Counted from the stretch's first letter, positions 47,773 to 57,322 are shown. The stretch: DNA of 64,000 nucleotides from Rhizobium sp. BT03 (GCF_030053155.1 NZ_CP125642.1:1-64000), one strand, 5' to 3'. The notes: generated by a model not told the origin, from the letters alone. A program made the numbers and translations.

Positions 47773-47937
47773 GTGATTGTCGACCGGCAGATGATCTGCA
47801 TTCAGCAGGGCCCGATCGATAGAATACTGGCGCGAGGCGAGCCTGCCGGTCTGGTCTTGCTCAAGTTGACAGAGGACTTGCGCAACCACTGCTTCCACCA
47901 AGATCTGATACAGGCTTCGATCCGATTAGAGCGCTGA
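47773..47937 (+). other. Possible short rightward gene or remnant
   Basis: A frame read as VIVDRQMICIQQGPIDRILA, then LVLLKLTEDLRNHCFHQDLI, with coding-like composition but no good start; LELALA continues upstream without a start codon. A 75-codon leftward frame covers the same bases (47674-47901) and cannot be excluded. Confidence 0.25.
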
Positions 47938-47946
47938 GCCACCCGC

Positions 47947-48285
47947 CTAGGCACGCCTCTCAGCTTCCCGAGTGGCGATCTTCATGCTGTGATCGCTCCG
48001 CGCCTGCTTGAGTTCACCCATTGTGGGAAGTTCCCGGACAGCCAGACTCATATCTTCGGTCTCAGCGTTTCGGCGTTTTGTGAAATGATGCCGCGGCTTC
48101 TTTGCTTGACGGAGTTCGTCAGCTGCCCGCGCTTCCTCAGGTTGCGCGGCGAGGTCGGTGCGTGCGGCGACGGCATGGGCGATCAATTCCTTTGCGGAGG
48201 GATTACCATGCGGGCGCCTGCCGTTGGCGCCAAAGTCGTGGCGGTCACTGGCGATAAAGGGTTTGGCGTTGTTATGCCTCGACAT
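47947..48285 (-). CDS. Small basic hypothetical protein
   Basis: A 112-residue protein (MSRHNNAKPFIASDRHDFGA; KELIAHAVAARTDLAAQPEE), rich in Arg, His and Ala. AAAGGAGG lies at good spacing before the ATG at 48285, so translation is likely. The charged, low-complexity sequence looks unstructured or nucleic-acid binding. No family recognised. Confidence 0.6.
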   Translation of the reverse strand: MSRHNNAKPFIASDRHDFGANGRRPHGNPSAKELIAHAVAARTDLAAQPEEARAADELRQAKKPRHHFTKRRNAETEDMSLAVRELPTMGELKQARSDHSMKIATREAERRA

Positions 48286-48943
48286 TTGCTGCCTCCTTTT
48301 TTTATTGTGAATTGGCGAGGCCACCGTGCTGGCCTCCTGCTTGTCTAGCATGGCCGGTGAAGTCGGTGTGTATTTCGTTGTAAAAACCGATCTAAGGAAC
48401 TTCCAAGAGGTCATGCTTTTAGAATAACACAATAAAATGTCGGAATGGTTTTATTGTTCAAGTATTTTACCTGGATGTCTTTTCGGTCACCATTATAAAA
48501 TTATAAAAATATTTACGCCCGGAAATTGGTCCCGATAAGGTATTTGTAGAATTGTGTCCCAGTTCGGGCTTCCCGATCTGTCGGTGAAATTCACCCGCGG
48601 GCGATTACACGATCGCGCAGGATGAGGAGCCGATCGAGGGCCTGTCGTGGCTTGCCTACCGTGGCGTCGCGACCTACATCTTCTGCCCTCGATTGCTGAG
48701 GGGAGCCGCTTGCGCAGCGTGTCCGAATCGAGTCGACGGCTCGCTGATCTCTTGGCGGCGACGAATGCGACGCAGGAGCCGTTCCGATAAATGCATGGCC
48801 TGCCACGCCAGAGCGCTTCCGCTATCTGTTCTAAAAGGCCGTCAACCGCAACTTCGCGTACCGCGCCGAGATGCTGACAGCGCCTTTTCCGCGCACTTGT
48901 CCGGTTGCTTGACAGCTCTTTCGAATGCCCGCATCGTCCTTCG
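48286..48943. other. Intergenic region before the regulator pair
   Basis: About 660 bases. The first 240 are AT-rich and suit promoter DNA for the leftward small genes. The rest has moderate GC with broken frames on both strands (for example one reading PERFRYLF then a stop at about 48830), suggesting decayed coding sequence that I cannot identify. Confidence 0.4.
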
Positions 48944-49657
48944 ATGCAGGATATGGATTCATGGTTGTCGGCGAAGAAAGAGATAAGCCGAAGAAACGCT
49001 GCCGAGGCGGTCTTTGAAGATCTCCGCACGGCGATTGTTAGTCGGAAACTGGCGCTCGGAACCCGTCTTCCCGCGGAGGTGCAACTCGCCGAACGTTACG
49101 GCATCAGCCGGGCGATCGTGCGTGAAGCGCTCCGCTCGCTGCAGACGCTGGGCTTCACACAGACCAGAACCGGGCGGGGCACCTTCGTCGTTTCGGAAAG
49201 CCCGGCGCGGCAGCTCGGCGGCGGCGCCTATTCCGCCCGCGATCTGATGGAGGCGCGCCCGTGCATCGAGATCCCGGCTGCGGGCTGGGCCGCATTGCGG
49301 CGCTCGAACGAGCAGCTGGCATCGCTCACATCCTTGTGCAACCGGATGGACGAGGAGGAGGACGTCCAGATATGGGTGCGGATGGACGCTGAGTTTCACG
49401 GAGGGATCGCCGAAGCCTCCGGCAATGCGATCTTCGGGAAGGTCGTTGCCGATGTCCGCGGGGCGCTTTCGACGCAATCGGAACTGGTGGAGCATGTTCG
49501 CGGCCGGCGTAAAGCCTCCAACGCCGAGCACCGCCGCATTCTCCAGGCCGTAGCCGCAGGCAGCGAGGCGGATGCGCGGGCAGCCATGGCGGAGCACCTG
49601 CTGGAGGTCAAGCGGTCCATTATCGGCATTGCCGGTGAATCGCCGCTGACGACATGA
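48944..49657 (+). CDS. FadR-subfamily GntR transcriptional regulator
   Basis: A 237-residue regulator. The N-terminal winged helix has NAAEAVFEDLRTAIVSRKLAL then LAERYGISRAIVREALRSLQ (recognition helix). The FCD effector domain follows, with EFHGGIAEASGNAIFGKVV and the metal/ligand-type His in AEHRRIL. The start is placed at 48944 because MQDMDSWLS then aligns with MNDLEDWLS of the next gene. The two regulators are clearly tandem paralogs and may share operators or ligand type. Confidence 0.85.
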   Translation: MQDMDSWLSAKKEISRRNAAEAVFEDLRTAIVSRKLALGTRLPAEVQLAERYGISRAIVREALRSLQTLGFTQTRTGRGTFVVSESPARQLGGGAYSARDLMEARPCIEIPAAGWAALRRSNEQLASLTSLCNRMDEEEDVQIWVRMDAEFHGGIAEASGNAIFGKVVADVRGALSTQSELVEHVRGRRKASNAEHRRILQAVAAGSEADARAAMAEHLLEVKRSIIGIAGESPLTT

Positions 49658-49709
49658 TTTTCAATTTCGCGCCCGGACGTCCGGGGCTCTGCCGATCGAA
49701 GACAAAGCG

Positions 49710-50417
49710 ATGAACGATCTAGAAGACTGGCTATCCGACTCCGCGATCCTCAGTCGAAAAAGCGCCTCGGAACTGGTCTTCGAGGAGCTGCGCAATCTCA
49801 TTGCCTCCGGCCGCTTTGCCGCCGGTTCGAAGCTGCCGTCGGAAGCGAAGCTTGCGGCAAAATACGGCGTCAGCCGCCCGATCGTGCGGGAAGCGCTGCG
49901 CTCGCTGCAGATTTTGGGGCTGACGGAGACGCGAACGGGAAGCGGAACCTATGTGCTCGCAGCTGGCGGCGGCGGAGATATCCGCTACGGCGATTATTCG
50001 GCGCGTGATCTGATGGAGGCGCGGCCCTTCGTCGAAGTATCCGCTGCCGGCTGGGCGGCGCTGCGCCGAAGCGATGACGAGCTGTCCCGGCTGCTTCATC
50101 TTTGCGACCGGATGGAGCAGGAAGAAGATACCGAGGCCTGGGTGCGGCTGGATTCGGATTTTCACGGACTGATCGCCGAGGCATCGAAGAATACCGTCTT
50201 CCGAGACATCGTCGATGACGTCCGCGAGGCGTTGGCGCAGCAATCCGGGCTGCTGACCGCCTTGGGGCCGCGCCGCCAGGAATCGAATGAAGAGCATCGC
50301 GCCATCGTCGAAGCCATCCGCATAGGGGCGGAGGCCGAAGCCCAGACGGCAATGGAAATTCATCTCAGGAAGGTCGAGGCGGCCGTCAGCCGCATCATCG
50401 GCGCCGAGCCGCGCTAA
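49710..50417 (+). CDS. ansR: FadR-subfamily GntR regulator, probable asparagine-operon repressor AnsR
   Basis: A 235-residue regulator with the same plan as its upstream paralog: KSASELVFEELRNLIASGRF, then LAAKYGVSRPIVREALRSLQ, and an FCD domain with DFHGLIAEASKNTVFRD and EEHRAIV. It lies directly before ansPAB, where R. etli carries the repressor ansR. That gene order is known from R. etli; equating this gene (rather than the upstream paralog) with ansR is inference. Confidence 0.78.
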   Translation: MNDLEDWLSDSAILSRKSASELVFEELRNLIASGRFAAGSKLPSEAKLAAKYGVSRPIVREALRSLQILGLTETRTGSGTYVLAAGGGGDIRYGDYSARDLMEARPFVEVSAAGWAALRRSDDELSRLLHLCDRMEQEEDTEAWVRLDSDFHGLIAEASKNTVFRDIVDDVREALAQQSGLLTALGPRRQESNEEHRAIVEAIRIGAEAEAQTAMEIHLRKVEAAVSRIIGAEPR

Positions 50418-50518
50418 AGTCGGTCGCGCAGCGTAGGGAAGCGACGTCGTTCAGCCCCCGGACACTGCCTTTCCACAGGCCGGCGGTGACGCATCCACAA
50501 ATAGCAGAGTGAAAATCC

Positions 50519-50546
50519 TTGACTGCAGGGTGGTTTTTCCTTTAAT
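50519..50546 (+). promoter_or_regulatory. Candidate promoter of ansPAB
   Basis: TTGACT, 16 bases, TTTAAT lies about 97 bases before the ansP start. An AnsR operator would be expected to overlap this region, but no clear FadR-type palindrome was found. Confidence 0.35.
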
Positions 50547-50642
50547 CGCCAAACCTGTCAGACCGCATAGCAGATTAACATCTTTTGTGAATCTGCGCGG
50601 AGGGGTGGCCGGGAGGTTGCCGAACCCATGGAGGGAGGAGAA

Positions 50643-52112
50643 ATGACAGTCATGCAAAATAGAAGCGAGGCCGAAGGCCAGGTCTTTGCCGAGGAGGATC
50701 TCGGCTACCACAAGGCGCTGAAGCCGCGGCAGATCCAGATGATCGCTATCGGCGGCGCCATCGGCACGGGGCTGTTTCTCGGCGCCGGCGGCCGGCTTGC
50801 CGCTGCCGGGCCGGCCCTTGTGCTGGTCTATGCCTTGTGCGGCTTTTTCGCTTTCCTCGTTCTGAGGGCGCTCGGCGAACTGATCGTCCATCGCCCGACC
50901 TCGGGCTCGTTCGTCTCTTATGCCCGCGAATTTTACGGTGAAAAGCTCGCCTTCGCGGTTGGCTGGATGTATTGGCTGACCTGGGCGATGACGGCGGTCG
51001 CCGACGTCACTGCGGTCGCCCTCTACATGAATTTCTTCAAGGCCTATGTCCCCTGGATCGCGATGATCGATCAGTGGGTGTTTGCGCTGGTGGCGCTGGT
51101 CCTCGTCCTCTCGATGAACCTTCTGTCGGTGAAGGTCTTCGGTGAACTGGAATTCTGGTTCAGCCTCGTCAAGGTCCTCGCCCTGGTCGTCTTCCTGATC
51201 GTCGGCGTCTACTTCGTCGTCACCGGCACGCCGATCGACGGCCATGTTCCGGGTCTCAGCACGATCACCGATTTCGGCGGCATGTTCCCGAACAGCATCC
51301 TGCCGGCCCTGGTGGTGATCCAGGGCGTGGTGTTCGCCTATGCCTCGATCGAACTGATCGGCACCGCCGCCGGTGAAACCGAAAATGCCCGCAAAGTCAT
51401 GCCGCGGGCGATCCGGACGGTCGTGCTGCGCCTGGTGGTCTTCTATGTCGGCTCGGTCCTGCTGCTGTCGCTGCTGCTGCCCTATACCGCCTACAAGGGC
51501 GGCGAGAGCCCGTTCGTGACCTTCTTCGGCAAGATCGGCATCCAGGGCGCCGACGTCGTCATGAACCTCGTGGTGCTGACGGCCGTCCTGTCGTCGCTGA
51601 ATGCCGGCCTCTATTCGACCGGCCGCATCCTGCATTCCATGGCGGTTTCCGGCTCGGCGCCGGCGGCGCTGGCGAAGATGAACCGATCGGGCGTGCCCTA
51701 TGTCGGCATTGCGGTGACGGCTGTCGTGACCGCCTTCGGAGTCGTGCTGAACGCCGTCGTTCCGGCGGAGGCCTTCGAAATCGGCCTGAATGTCGCCGCC
51801 CTCGGCATCATCGCCGCATGGGGCGTGATCGTGCTCTGCCAGCTCAAGCTGTGGCAGCTGTCGCGGCAGGGCAAGCTGGCGCGGCCTGAATTCCGGATGT
51901 TCGGCGCGCCTTACACCGGCCTGCTGACCCTGGGCTTCCTCGCCGTCGTCGTGATCCTGATGGCCCTCGACTATCCGGTCGGAACCTACACGGTCGCTTC
52001 TCTGGCCCTGATCGTTCCGGCGCTGGTGGTCGGCTGGCTGCTGATGCGTGAGCGCATCTACATGCTCGCCGCCGAACAGGGCGAGGACCGCGGCGGTTTC
52101 GATCTCGCCTGA
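50643..52112 (+). CDS. ansP: Amino-acid permease of the APC family, probable L-asparagine permease AnsP
   Basis: A 489-residue inner-membrane transporter with 12 predicted segments. AAT/GABA-permease signatures: [20 protein letters not shown] at residues 25-44 (unwound TM1), [20 protein letters not shown] and [33 protein letters not shown] immediately precedes the ATG, a very strong ribosome-binding site. As the first gene before the asparaginase and aspartase, it should bring in asparagine by proton symport. Confidence 0.88.
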   Translation: MTVMQNRSEAEGQVFAEEDLGYHKALKPRQIQMIAIGGAIGTGLFLGAGGRLAAAGPALVLVYALCGFFAFLVLRALGELIVHRPTSGSFVSYAREFYGEKLAFAVGWMYWLTWAMTAVADVTAVALYMNFFKAYVPWIAMIDQWVFALVALVLVLSMNLLSVKVFGELEFWFSLVKVLALVVFLIVGVYFVVTGTPIDGHVPGLSTITDFGGMFPNSILPALVVIQGVVFAYASIELIGTAAGETENARKVMPRAIRTVVLRLVVFYVGSVLLLSLLLPYTAYKGGESPFVTFFGKIGIQGADVVMNLVVLTAVLSSLNAGLYSTGRILHSMAVSGSAPAALAKMNRSGVPYVGIAVTAVVTAFGVVLNAVVPAEAFEIGLNVAALGIIAAWGVIVLCQLKLWQLSRQGKLARPEFRMFGAPYTGLLTLGFLAVVVILMALDYPVGTYTVASLALIVPALVVGWLLMRERIYMLAAEQGEDRGGFDLA

Positions 52113-52185
52113 CACCGATCGACAATCGAGGCTTGCCCCGGCGGACGCATGTCGCCGCCGGGGTGCGGCATGAATGGAGAGAGAC

Positions 52186-53289
52186 ATGACCCCGAGTGAG
52201 GATTTCGTCGTCACCGAACGTGGCGGCATCGTCGAGAACAGTCATCGCGTCCACGCGGCTGTCGTCGATGCAAAGGGCGGGCTGCTTTACGCGCTTGGAA
52301 ATCCCGAGCGTATGACGCTTGCCCGCTCCGCCGCCAAGCCGGCCCAGGCGCTTGCCATCCTGGAGACGGAGGGCGTCGAGCGCTTCGGCTTCGACGATGC
52401 GGATATTGCGCTGATGTGTGCGTCCCACAGCAGCGAAGAGCGGCATATCGCGCGCACGCGAACCATGCTGTCGAAGATCAAGGCCGAGGAGGCCGACCTT
52501 CGCTGCGGCGGTCATCCTTCGCTGTCCGAATCGGTCAACCGCGCCTGGATCAGGCAGGACTTTGTCCCGACAGCCGTCTGCAGCAATTGCTCGGGCAAGC
52601 ACGTCGGCATGCTTGCCGGCGCCCGGGCGATCGGAGCAGACATGGAAGGCTACCACCTGGCGGATCATCCGATGCAGGGGAGGGTCAAACGCACCGTCGC
52701 CGAACTCTGCGATCTTGATGTTCGGGATGTTGAATGGGGGATCGACGGATGCAATCTCCCGACCCCGGCCTTTCCTCTGGACCGCCTGGCCCGGATCTAT
52801 GCCAAGCTTGCCGCGGCAGCGGATGGCGGCGGGGCGGGCGAGGGGCTGTCGGCGCGGGGTGCGGCACTGGCCCGCATCTTCCATGCAATGGCACACCACC
52901 CTGACATGGTCGCGGGCGAGGGGCGCTACTGCACGGCGCTGATGCGCGCATTCGACGGCGCCCTCATCGGCAAGCTCGGCGCCGATGCCAGCTACGCGAT
53001 CGGCGTGCGGGCCTCGGATGAAACCCGGCGATTGGGGACGGACGGTGCGCTCGGCATCTCGGTCAAGATCGAGGACGGCAATCTCGAAATCCTTTACGCC
53101 GTCGTGACGGAGCTTCTCGAGCGCCTCGGCATCGGTACGCCTGAGATCCGCAGTCGGCTCGCGCCGTTCCATCATCCCCAGCGCGCGAACACGATGGGTG
53201 TTACGACAGGCGGCGTATCCTTTCCGTTCAAGCTGCACGGATCGAAGGCGGACGGTGACGATCCTCGTCTTGCCGCCCTGGCCCGATGA
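52186..53289 (+). CDS. ansA: L-asparaginase, class 3 (ReAV-type, R. etli asparaginase V)
   Basis: A 367-residue cytoplasmic enzyme that hydrolyses asparagine to aspartate and ammonia. Its length equals ReAV, and all residues reported for ReAV are present at the same numbers: Ser48 and Lys51 (RSAAKP), Ser80 (CAS), Cys135 and Lys138 (VCSNCSGKH), Cys189 (DGCN) and Lys263 (IGKLG). The Cys135/Cys189 pair is the zinc site. This fold is unrelated to the clinical EcAII enzymes. The ATG at 52186 follows GGAGAG; the gene is 73 bp past ansP. Confidence 0.95.
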   Translation: MTPSEDFVVTERGGIVENSHRVHAAVVDAKGGLLYALGNPERMTLARSAAKPAQALAILETEGVERFGFDDADIALMCASHSSEERHIARTRTMLSKIKAEEADLRCGGHPSLSESVNRAWIRQDFVPTAVCSNCSGKHVGMLAGARAIGADMEGYHLADHPMQGRVKRTVAELCDLDVRDVEWGIDGCNLPTPAFPLDRLARIYAKLAAAADGGGAGEGLSARGAALARIFHAMAHHPDMVAGEGRYCTALMRAFDGALIGKLGADASYAIGVRASDETRRLGTDGALGISVKIEDGNLEILYAVVTELLERLGIGTPEIRSRLAPFHHPQRANTMGVTTGGVSFPFKLHGSKADGDDPRLAALAR

Positions 53290-53389
53290 CGTCTGCGGAC
53301 GCGGCTATCCTGCCGCGTCACCAGCCATTCTCGTCTTCAGCCTGCCGCCGCAATGCGTGCCCGCAGCGTCCCACTCGAAAGTTCCCGCC

Positions 53390-54817
53390 ATGACGACATC
53401 CGATATCACGACAATCCGCGTTGAGCACGACCTGATCGGCGATCGCGACGTGCCGGCCTCGGCCTATTACGGCGTGCATACGCTGCGCGCGGTCGAGAAT
53501 TTTCCGATTACCGGTCAGACGCTGAAGGAATCGGCGGATCTGATCGCGTCGCTCGCGGCGATCAAGCAGGCGGCGGCTCATGCCAATGTTAGCCTCGGCC
53601 TTCTGGATCAGCAGCGCGCCGATGCGATCATCGCGGCCTGCGTCGAAATCCGCGACGGCGCATTGCACGACCAGTTCGTCGTCGATCTGATCCAGGGCGG
53701 TGCGGGAACCTCGACCAACATGAACGCCAATGAGGTGATTGCCAACAGGGCGCTTGAAATCCTGGGCCATCGCCGCGGCGAGTACCAGCACCTGCATCCG
53801 AACGAGCACGTCAATCTCTCGCAATCCACCAACGACGTCTACCCGACGGCGTTGAAGCTCGCCGCATGGATCGGCGTTCACCGTCTCGTCGACGCCATGG
53901 CGATCCTGCGCCTGGCATTCGAGGCCAAGGCGGTCGAGTTTGCCGACGTCCTGAAGATGGGCCGCACCCAGTTGCAGGACGCCGTGCCGATGACGCTCGG
54001 CCAGGAGTTCGGAACCTATGCGCTGATGCTGGCGGAAGACGAGGCGCGCCTTTCCGAGGCGGTCTCGCTGATCCGCGAGATCAATCTCGGCGCGACGGCG
54101 ATCGGTACCGGCATTACCGCCCATCCGCGTTATGCCGCGCTGGTACGCGAGCGCCTCTCCGAAATCGTCGGCGTCGATCTGGTGACGTCACCTGACCTGG
54201 TGGAGGCGACACAGGATTGCGGCTCCTTCGTGCAGCTTTCGGGCGTTCTCAAGCGTGTGGCGGTCAAGCTGTCCAAGACCTGCAACGACCTGCGGCTTCT
54301 GTCCTCGGGGCCGCGGGCCGGCTTTAACGAGATCAATCTGCCGGCGCGCCAGGCCGGCTCCTCGATCATGCCCGGCAAGGTCAACCCTGTTATCCCTGAA
54401 GTGGTCAACCAGGTCGCTTTCGAAGTGATCGGCAATGACGTGACAATCACCATGGCCGCGGAAGCCGGTCAGCTGCAGCTGAACGCCTTCGAGCCGGTGA
54501 TCTTCTACAGCCTCTATCGGAGTCTCAGCCACCTGACCAATGCCTGCCTGACGCTCGAGGCGAATTGCATTCAAGGCATTACTGCCAATCGCGATCGCCT
54601 GCGGCAGACGGTCGAGCAATCGATCGGCATCGTCACGGCGCTCAACCCCTATATCGGCTACCGCAACGCCACGGAGGTTGCGCTGGAAGCGCATCATTCC
54701 GGACGGGGAGTCTATGAAATCCTTCTCGAACGCGGCCTGATGCAGAAGGAGCATCTCGATGCGGTGCTGCGCCCGGAAACGCTGACCCGGCCGAGCGAGA
54801 AGCTGTCCTTCTCGTAA
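53390..54817 (+). CDS. ansB: Aspartate ammonia-lyase (aspartase) AnsB
   Basis: A 475-residue fumarase/aspartase-superfamily enzyme converting aspartate to fumarate and ammonia. It has YGVHTLRAVENFPITG near the N-terminus, SQSTNDVYPTALKLA and the flexible catalytic loop signature GSSIMPGKVNP. The start at 53390 gives the family N-terminus (TIRVEHDLIGDRDVPASAYY); the longer frame overlaps ansA. It completes the path asparagine - aspartate - fumarate and lets the cell use asparagine as carbon and nitrogen source. Confidence 0.93.
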   Translation: MTTSDITTIRVEHDLIGDRDVPASAYYGVHTLRAVENFPITGQTLKESADLIASLAAIKQAAAHANVSLGLLDQQRADAIIAACVEIRDGALHDQFVVDLIQGGAGTSTNMNANEVIANRALEILGHRRGEYQHLHPNEHVNLSQSTNDVYPTALKLAAWIGVHRLVDAMAILRLAFEAKAVEFADVLKMGRTQLQDAVPMTLGQEFGTYALMLAEDEARLSEAVSLIREINLGATAIGTGITAHPRYAALVRERLSEIVGVDLVTSPDLVEATQDCGSFVQLSGVLKRVAVKLSKTCNDLRLLSSGPRAGFNEINLPARQAGSSIMPGKVNPVIPEVVNQVAFEVIGNDVTITMAAEAGQLQLNAFEPVIFYSLYRSLSHLTNACLTLEANCIQGITANRDRLRQTVEQSIGIVTALNPYIGYRNATEVALEAHHSGRGVYEILLERGLMQKEHLDAVLRPETLTRPSEKLSFS

Positions 54818-54857
54818 GGCATGCGGCGCATTTTGCTTCCGGGCGACACTCAGGCGA

Positions 54858-55787
54858 TCACGCCGCCTTTGCTTGCGGCTTGGCAGCCTTGACGTGGGTT
54901 ATGCTGCGGCGGCCGTCGATGCTGACGGGGACATCGCCGTCGACGGTGGCGCGGCGCACGACCCGGTGCCGGTCGCCATAGTCGTTGACGGCATAGTGCT
55001 GGGTGGCGCGGTTGTCCCAGATCGCGACATCGCCGGCCCGCCAGCGCCAGCGCACGGTATTTTCCGGGGCCGTGACGTAGGACTGGAAGACCTCGTAGAG
55101 TTTCGCGGAGTCGCTCTTCGACAGGCCGACAAGGCGCTGGACGAAGTTGCCGAGCAGCAGCGATCTTTCGCCGGTTTCCGGATGGACACGGACAACAGGA
55201 TGCTCGGTCTCATAGATGGTCGAGGTGAAAACCTCCTCGAAATGCTTCTTCTCTTCGGCGGTGGCGCGAGGGCGCACGGCGGCATAGTCATAGGCATTGC
55301 TGTGAATGGCCCACAAATTCTCCGCCAGCAGTTTGAGCGGCGCCGGCAGGCTTTCGTAGGCGGCATGGGTGTTGGACCAGATCGTGTCGCCGCCGGCTGC
55401 CGGAATGACGACGCCGCGAAGCACGGAGAATTTGGGATAGGCGTCGACGAAGGTGACGTCGGTGTGCCACTGATCCGCCCTGCCGCCACCGCGGCTGGAG
55501 TCGAGATTGAGGATGGAAGCCGTGCCGGAGGCCGGTCCCTGGGTCGGGTGCGGCACGAGATCGCCGAGGCGGCGTGCGAAAGCTTCCTGTTCGGAATCGT
55601 CAAGATGCCCCTGATCGCGGAAGAAGATGACCTTGTGCTTAAGGAGAAGCTGGTTGACGGCTGCTACCGTTGCATCCGAAAGCTCTCCGCCAAGGCGGAT
55701 GCCTTTGATTTCGGCTCCGACACGGCCGGTCAGCGGGACGACATCGGTGTCGGGAATGATCTGATTGACGAGAACCGGATTGCTCAT
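54858..55787 (-). CDS. TauD/TfdA-family Fe(II)/2-oxoglutarate dioxygenase
   Basis: A 309-residue cytoplasmic dioxygenase. The metal motif H-x-D is in QWHTDVTF, preceded by ASILNLDSSRGGGRADQ. The distal His is in NRATQHYAVNDYGDRHRVV, whose Arg binds 2-oxoglutarate. Members remove sulfite from taurine or alkylsulfates, or oxidise 2,4-D-like acids; the sequence best suits the alkylsulfatase/TauD branch, but the substrate is not fixed. No sulfonate transporter is adjacent. A palindrome lies in its upstream region. Confidence 0.88.
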   Translation of the reverse strand: MSNPVLVNQIIPDTDVVPLTGRVGAEIKGIRLGGELSDATVAAVNQLLLKHKVIFFRDQGHLDDSEQEAFARRLGDLVPHPTQGPASGTASILNLDSSRGGGRADQWHTDVTFVDAYPKFSVLRGVVIPAAGGDTIWSNTHAAYESLPAPLKLLAENLWAIHSNAYDYAAVRPRATAEEKKHFEEVFTSTIYETEHPVVRVHPETGERSLLLGNFVQRLVGLSKSDSAKLYEVFQSYVTAPENTVRWRWRAGDVAIWDNRATQHYAVNDYGDRHRVVRRATVDGDVPVSIDGRRSITHVKAAKPQAKAA

Positions 55788-55901
55788 GGAAATCTCCTGT
55801 TGATATTGGATGAACTCGGCAGGTCACATGCGCCCAAGGATGCATCCATCGGGCGTTCGAATTCTCAGCGCTGAAGTCGACAGGGCTATGGAACCGTATA
55901 A

Positions 55902-55918
55902 TCTACAAAATCTGTAGA
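55902..55918. promoter_or_regulatory. Palindrome between the dioxygenase and AhpD-like genes
   Basis: TCTACA-AAATC-TGTAGA is a perfect 6-bp inverted repeat with a 5-bp spacer, 115 bp upstream of the leftward dioxygenase gene. The form and placement suit an operator for a dimeric regulator (LysR- or GntR-type). No binding protein is assigned. Confidence 0.4.
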
Positions 55919-56085
55919 CAATAATTTCTAATTTTGCCCGTTTTCGTGAAACAGCCGCTTCGATTTCCTCGCCGGCGGGGAGGCTGGCAGCCGTTGCCGT
56001 TTCTTCCTATCTTCCGCAGGCGGCGTCGGATCGCCGAGCAATATCATGCTGAGGCCGTAGATCGGCGCGCGGAAAGGAACTTTCG

Positions 56086-56493
56086 ATGGCAACAGTCAAA
56101 CTCCTGTCGGACCAAGAGGCCGCCGCCATTCCGGCCGTTCAAGCCGTGTTCGACGATATCAGGGCGACACGCAAGACCGACTTCATCAACAATTTCTGGC
56201 GTGCCCTTGCCAACGATCCCGCAAATCTCAAGCGGGTGTGGGAGACGCTCAAATCGGTCATGACGGTCGAAGGCGCCATCGATCCGCTAACGCGGGAGAT
56301 GATCTATATAGCGGTATCGACGGCCAATGCCTGCCAGTACTGCATTCAATCCCACACCGCCGCCGCCCGCGCGCGGGGCATGACCGATGCCCAACATGGC
56401 GAGCTCCTGACGATCGTCGGGCTTGCCGCGCAGACGAACCACCTCGCTCTCGCCATGCAGGTGCCGTCCGACCCGGAATTCGAGGTGCGATAG
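56086..56493 (+). CDS. AhpD-like / carboxymuconolactone-decarboxylase family protein
   Basis: A 135-residue all-helical protein. The catalytic signature is in ANACQYCIQSHTAAARARG, with the C-x-x-C and downstream His of AhpD-type alkylhydroperoxidases. Such proteins form trimers or hexamers and act in peroxide or thiol metabolism. The ATG follows AAAGGAAC. It diverges from the dioxygenase gene. Confidence 0.88.
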   Translation: MATVKLLSDQEAAAIPAVQAVFDDIRATRKTDFINNFWRALANDPANLKRVWETLKSVMTVEGAIDPLTREMIYIAVSTANACQYCIQSHTAAARARGMTDAQHGELLTIVGLAAQTNHLALAMQVPSDPEFEVR

Positions 56494-56790
56494 GAAACGA
56501 CGGGCTCGGCGCGCGCTTTGCGGGTCTCTATCGCCATTGTCGGTCTTCCAGGATCACAGGATCGCAATTTACTGTTTATTAACGATTTGGCACCGGCGAA
56601 TATCGGCGGACTCTACCAGGTTCAGCGGATTTTTCGTCGCCTCAAAGGTGTTGCTGTCGTCGGTCTATAGCGATCAACGGTCACCCTGCGGGCTACATCG
56701 AGACCACCGGAGACATCCACGCTGCCGACTGGCGCGATCCTCGCGGGGGGCGCTTCGATACCCGTGCCCTGAAAGGCTCGTTACTTGCTC

Positions 56791-56831
56791 TTCCCCTTAT
56801 GTGTGCTTATATCGCGCACATATAAGGGGAA
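56791..56831. promoter_or_regulatory. Long inverted repeat before the Rrf2 gene (operator candidate)
   Basis: TTCCCCTTATGTGTGC at the left pairs with GCACATATAAGGGGAA at the right: 16-bp arms with one mismatch around a short spacer, ending 6 bp before the regulator ATG. Rrf2 proteins usually control their own gene, so this is a probable autoregulatory operator overlapping the promoter. Confidence 0.6.
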
Positions 56832-56837
56832 CCTCCC

Positions 56838-57263
56838 ATGAATACCCGTTTCGCGGTCGCCACACACATCTTAACGTTTCTACAAACCCAGCAAGGCCGT
56901 CCTGCATCGTCAGAACTCATTGCGTCGAGCGTCAACACAAATCCAACGCTCATTCGACGTCTTCTGTCGCAGCTTTCCAGGGCGGGTTTGACGACCTCGC
57001 AAATGGGAACCGGCGGCGGGGCTCTGCTCGGCCGGCCAGGTGACGCGATCACACTGCTCGACGTGCACAAGGCCGTGGACGAGGACCTCGCCATTTTTCC
57101 TCTGCACCAGGAGCCCAATCCGAAGTGCCCGGTGGGTCGCAATATCAGGGCGGTACTGCGCGGCCGTGTCGCGGCGGTCGAGAAGGCAATGGAAGTGGAA
57201 CTTTCCCGTACGACGATTGCCGACCTGGCCGCCGATATCGCGGCCGCTGCGCCAGCGGTTTAA
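56838..57263 (+). CDS. Rrf2-family transcriptional regulator
   Basis: A 141-residue regulator with the Rrf2 winged helix: MNTRFAVATHILTFLQTQQ, SSELIASSVNTNPTLIRRLL, then the wing MGTGGGALLGRPGDAITLLD. In the C-terminal half one Cys (PKCPVG) is present, so it lacks the three-Cys set of Fe-S type NsrR/IscR; it resembles the YwnA/redox one-Cys branch. It is followed by the SnoaL-like gene, whose leader has a related ACACAT/ATGTGT palindrome. Confidence 0.88.
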   Translation: MNTRFAVATHILTFLQTQQGRPASSELIASSVNTNPTLIRRLLSQLSRAGLTTSQMGTGGGALLGRPGDAITLLDVHKAVDEDLAIFPLHQEPNPKCPVGRNIRAVLRGRVAAVEKAMEVELSRTTIADLAADIAAAAPAV

Positions 57264-57322
57264 AGCGCAGTTCGATTATTTTCGTTGGGAGATCTTTACA
57301 TTAAAGTGTGACAGATATAGAT

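Noticed and set aside
48493..49029. 178-codon leftward open frame before the regulator pair
   Set aside because: It overlaps the start of the regulator gene and has no domain or start signal.
50451..52229. 592-codon leftward open frame over ansP
   Set aside because: Arg/Asp/His/Gln-rich translation without domains, antisense to a clear membrane transporter; typical of high-GC third-position bias.
56650..56815. Coding-like stretch INGHPAGYIETTGDIHAAD before the Rrf2 gene
   Set aside because: Only about 45 codons, without a start codon, and it runs into the palindrome; probably a remnant of a lost gene.
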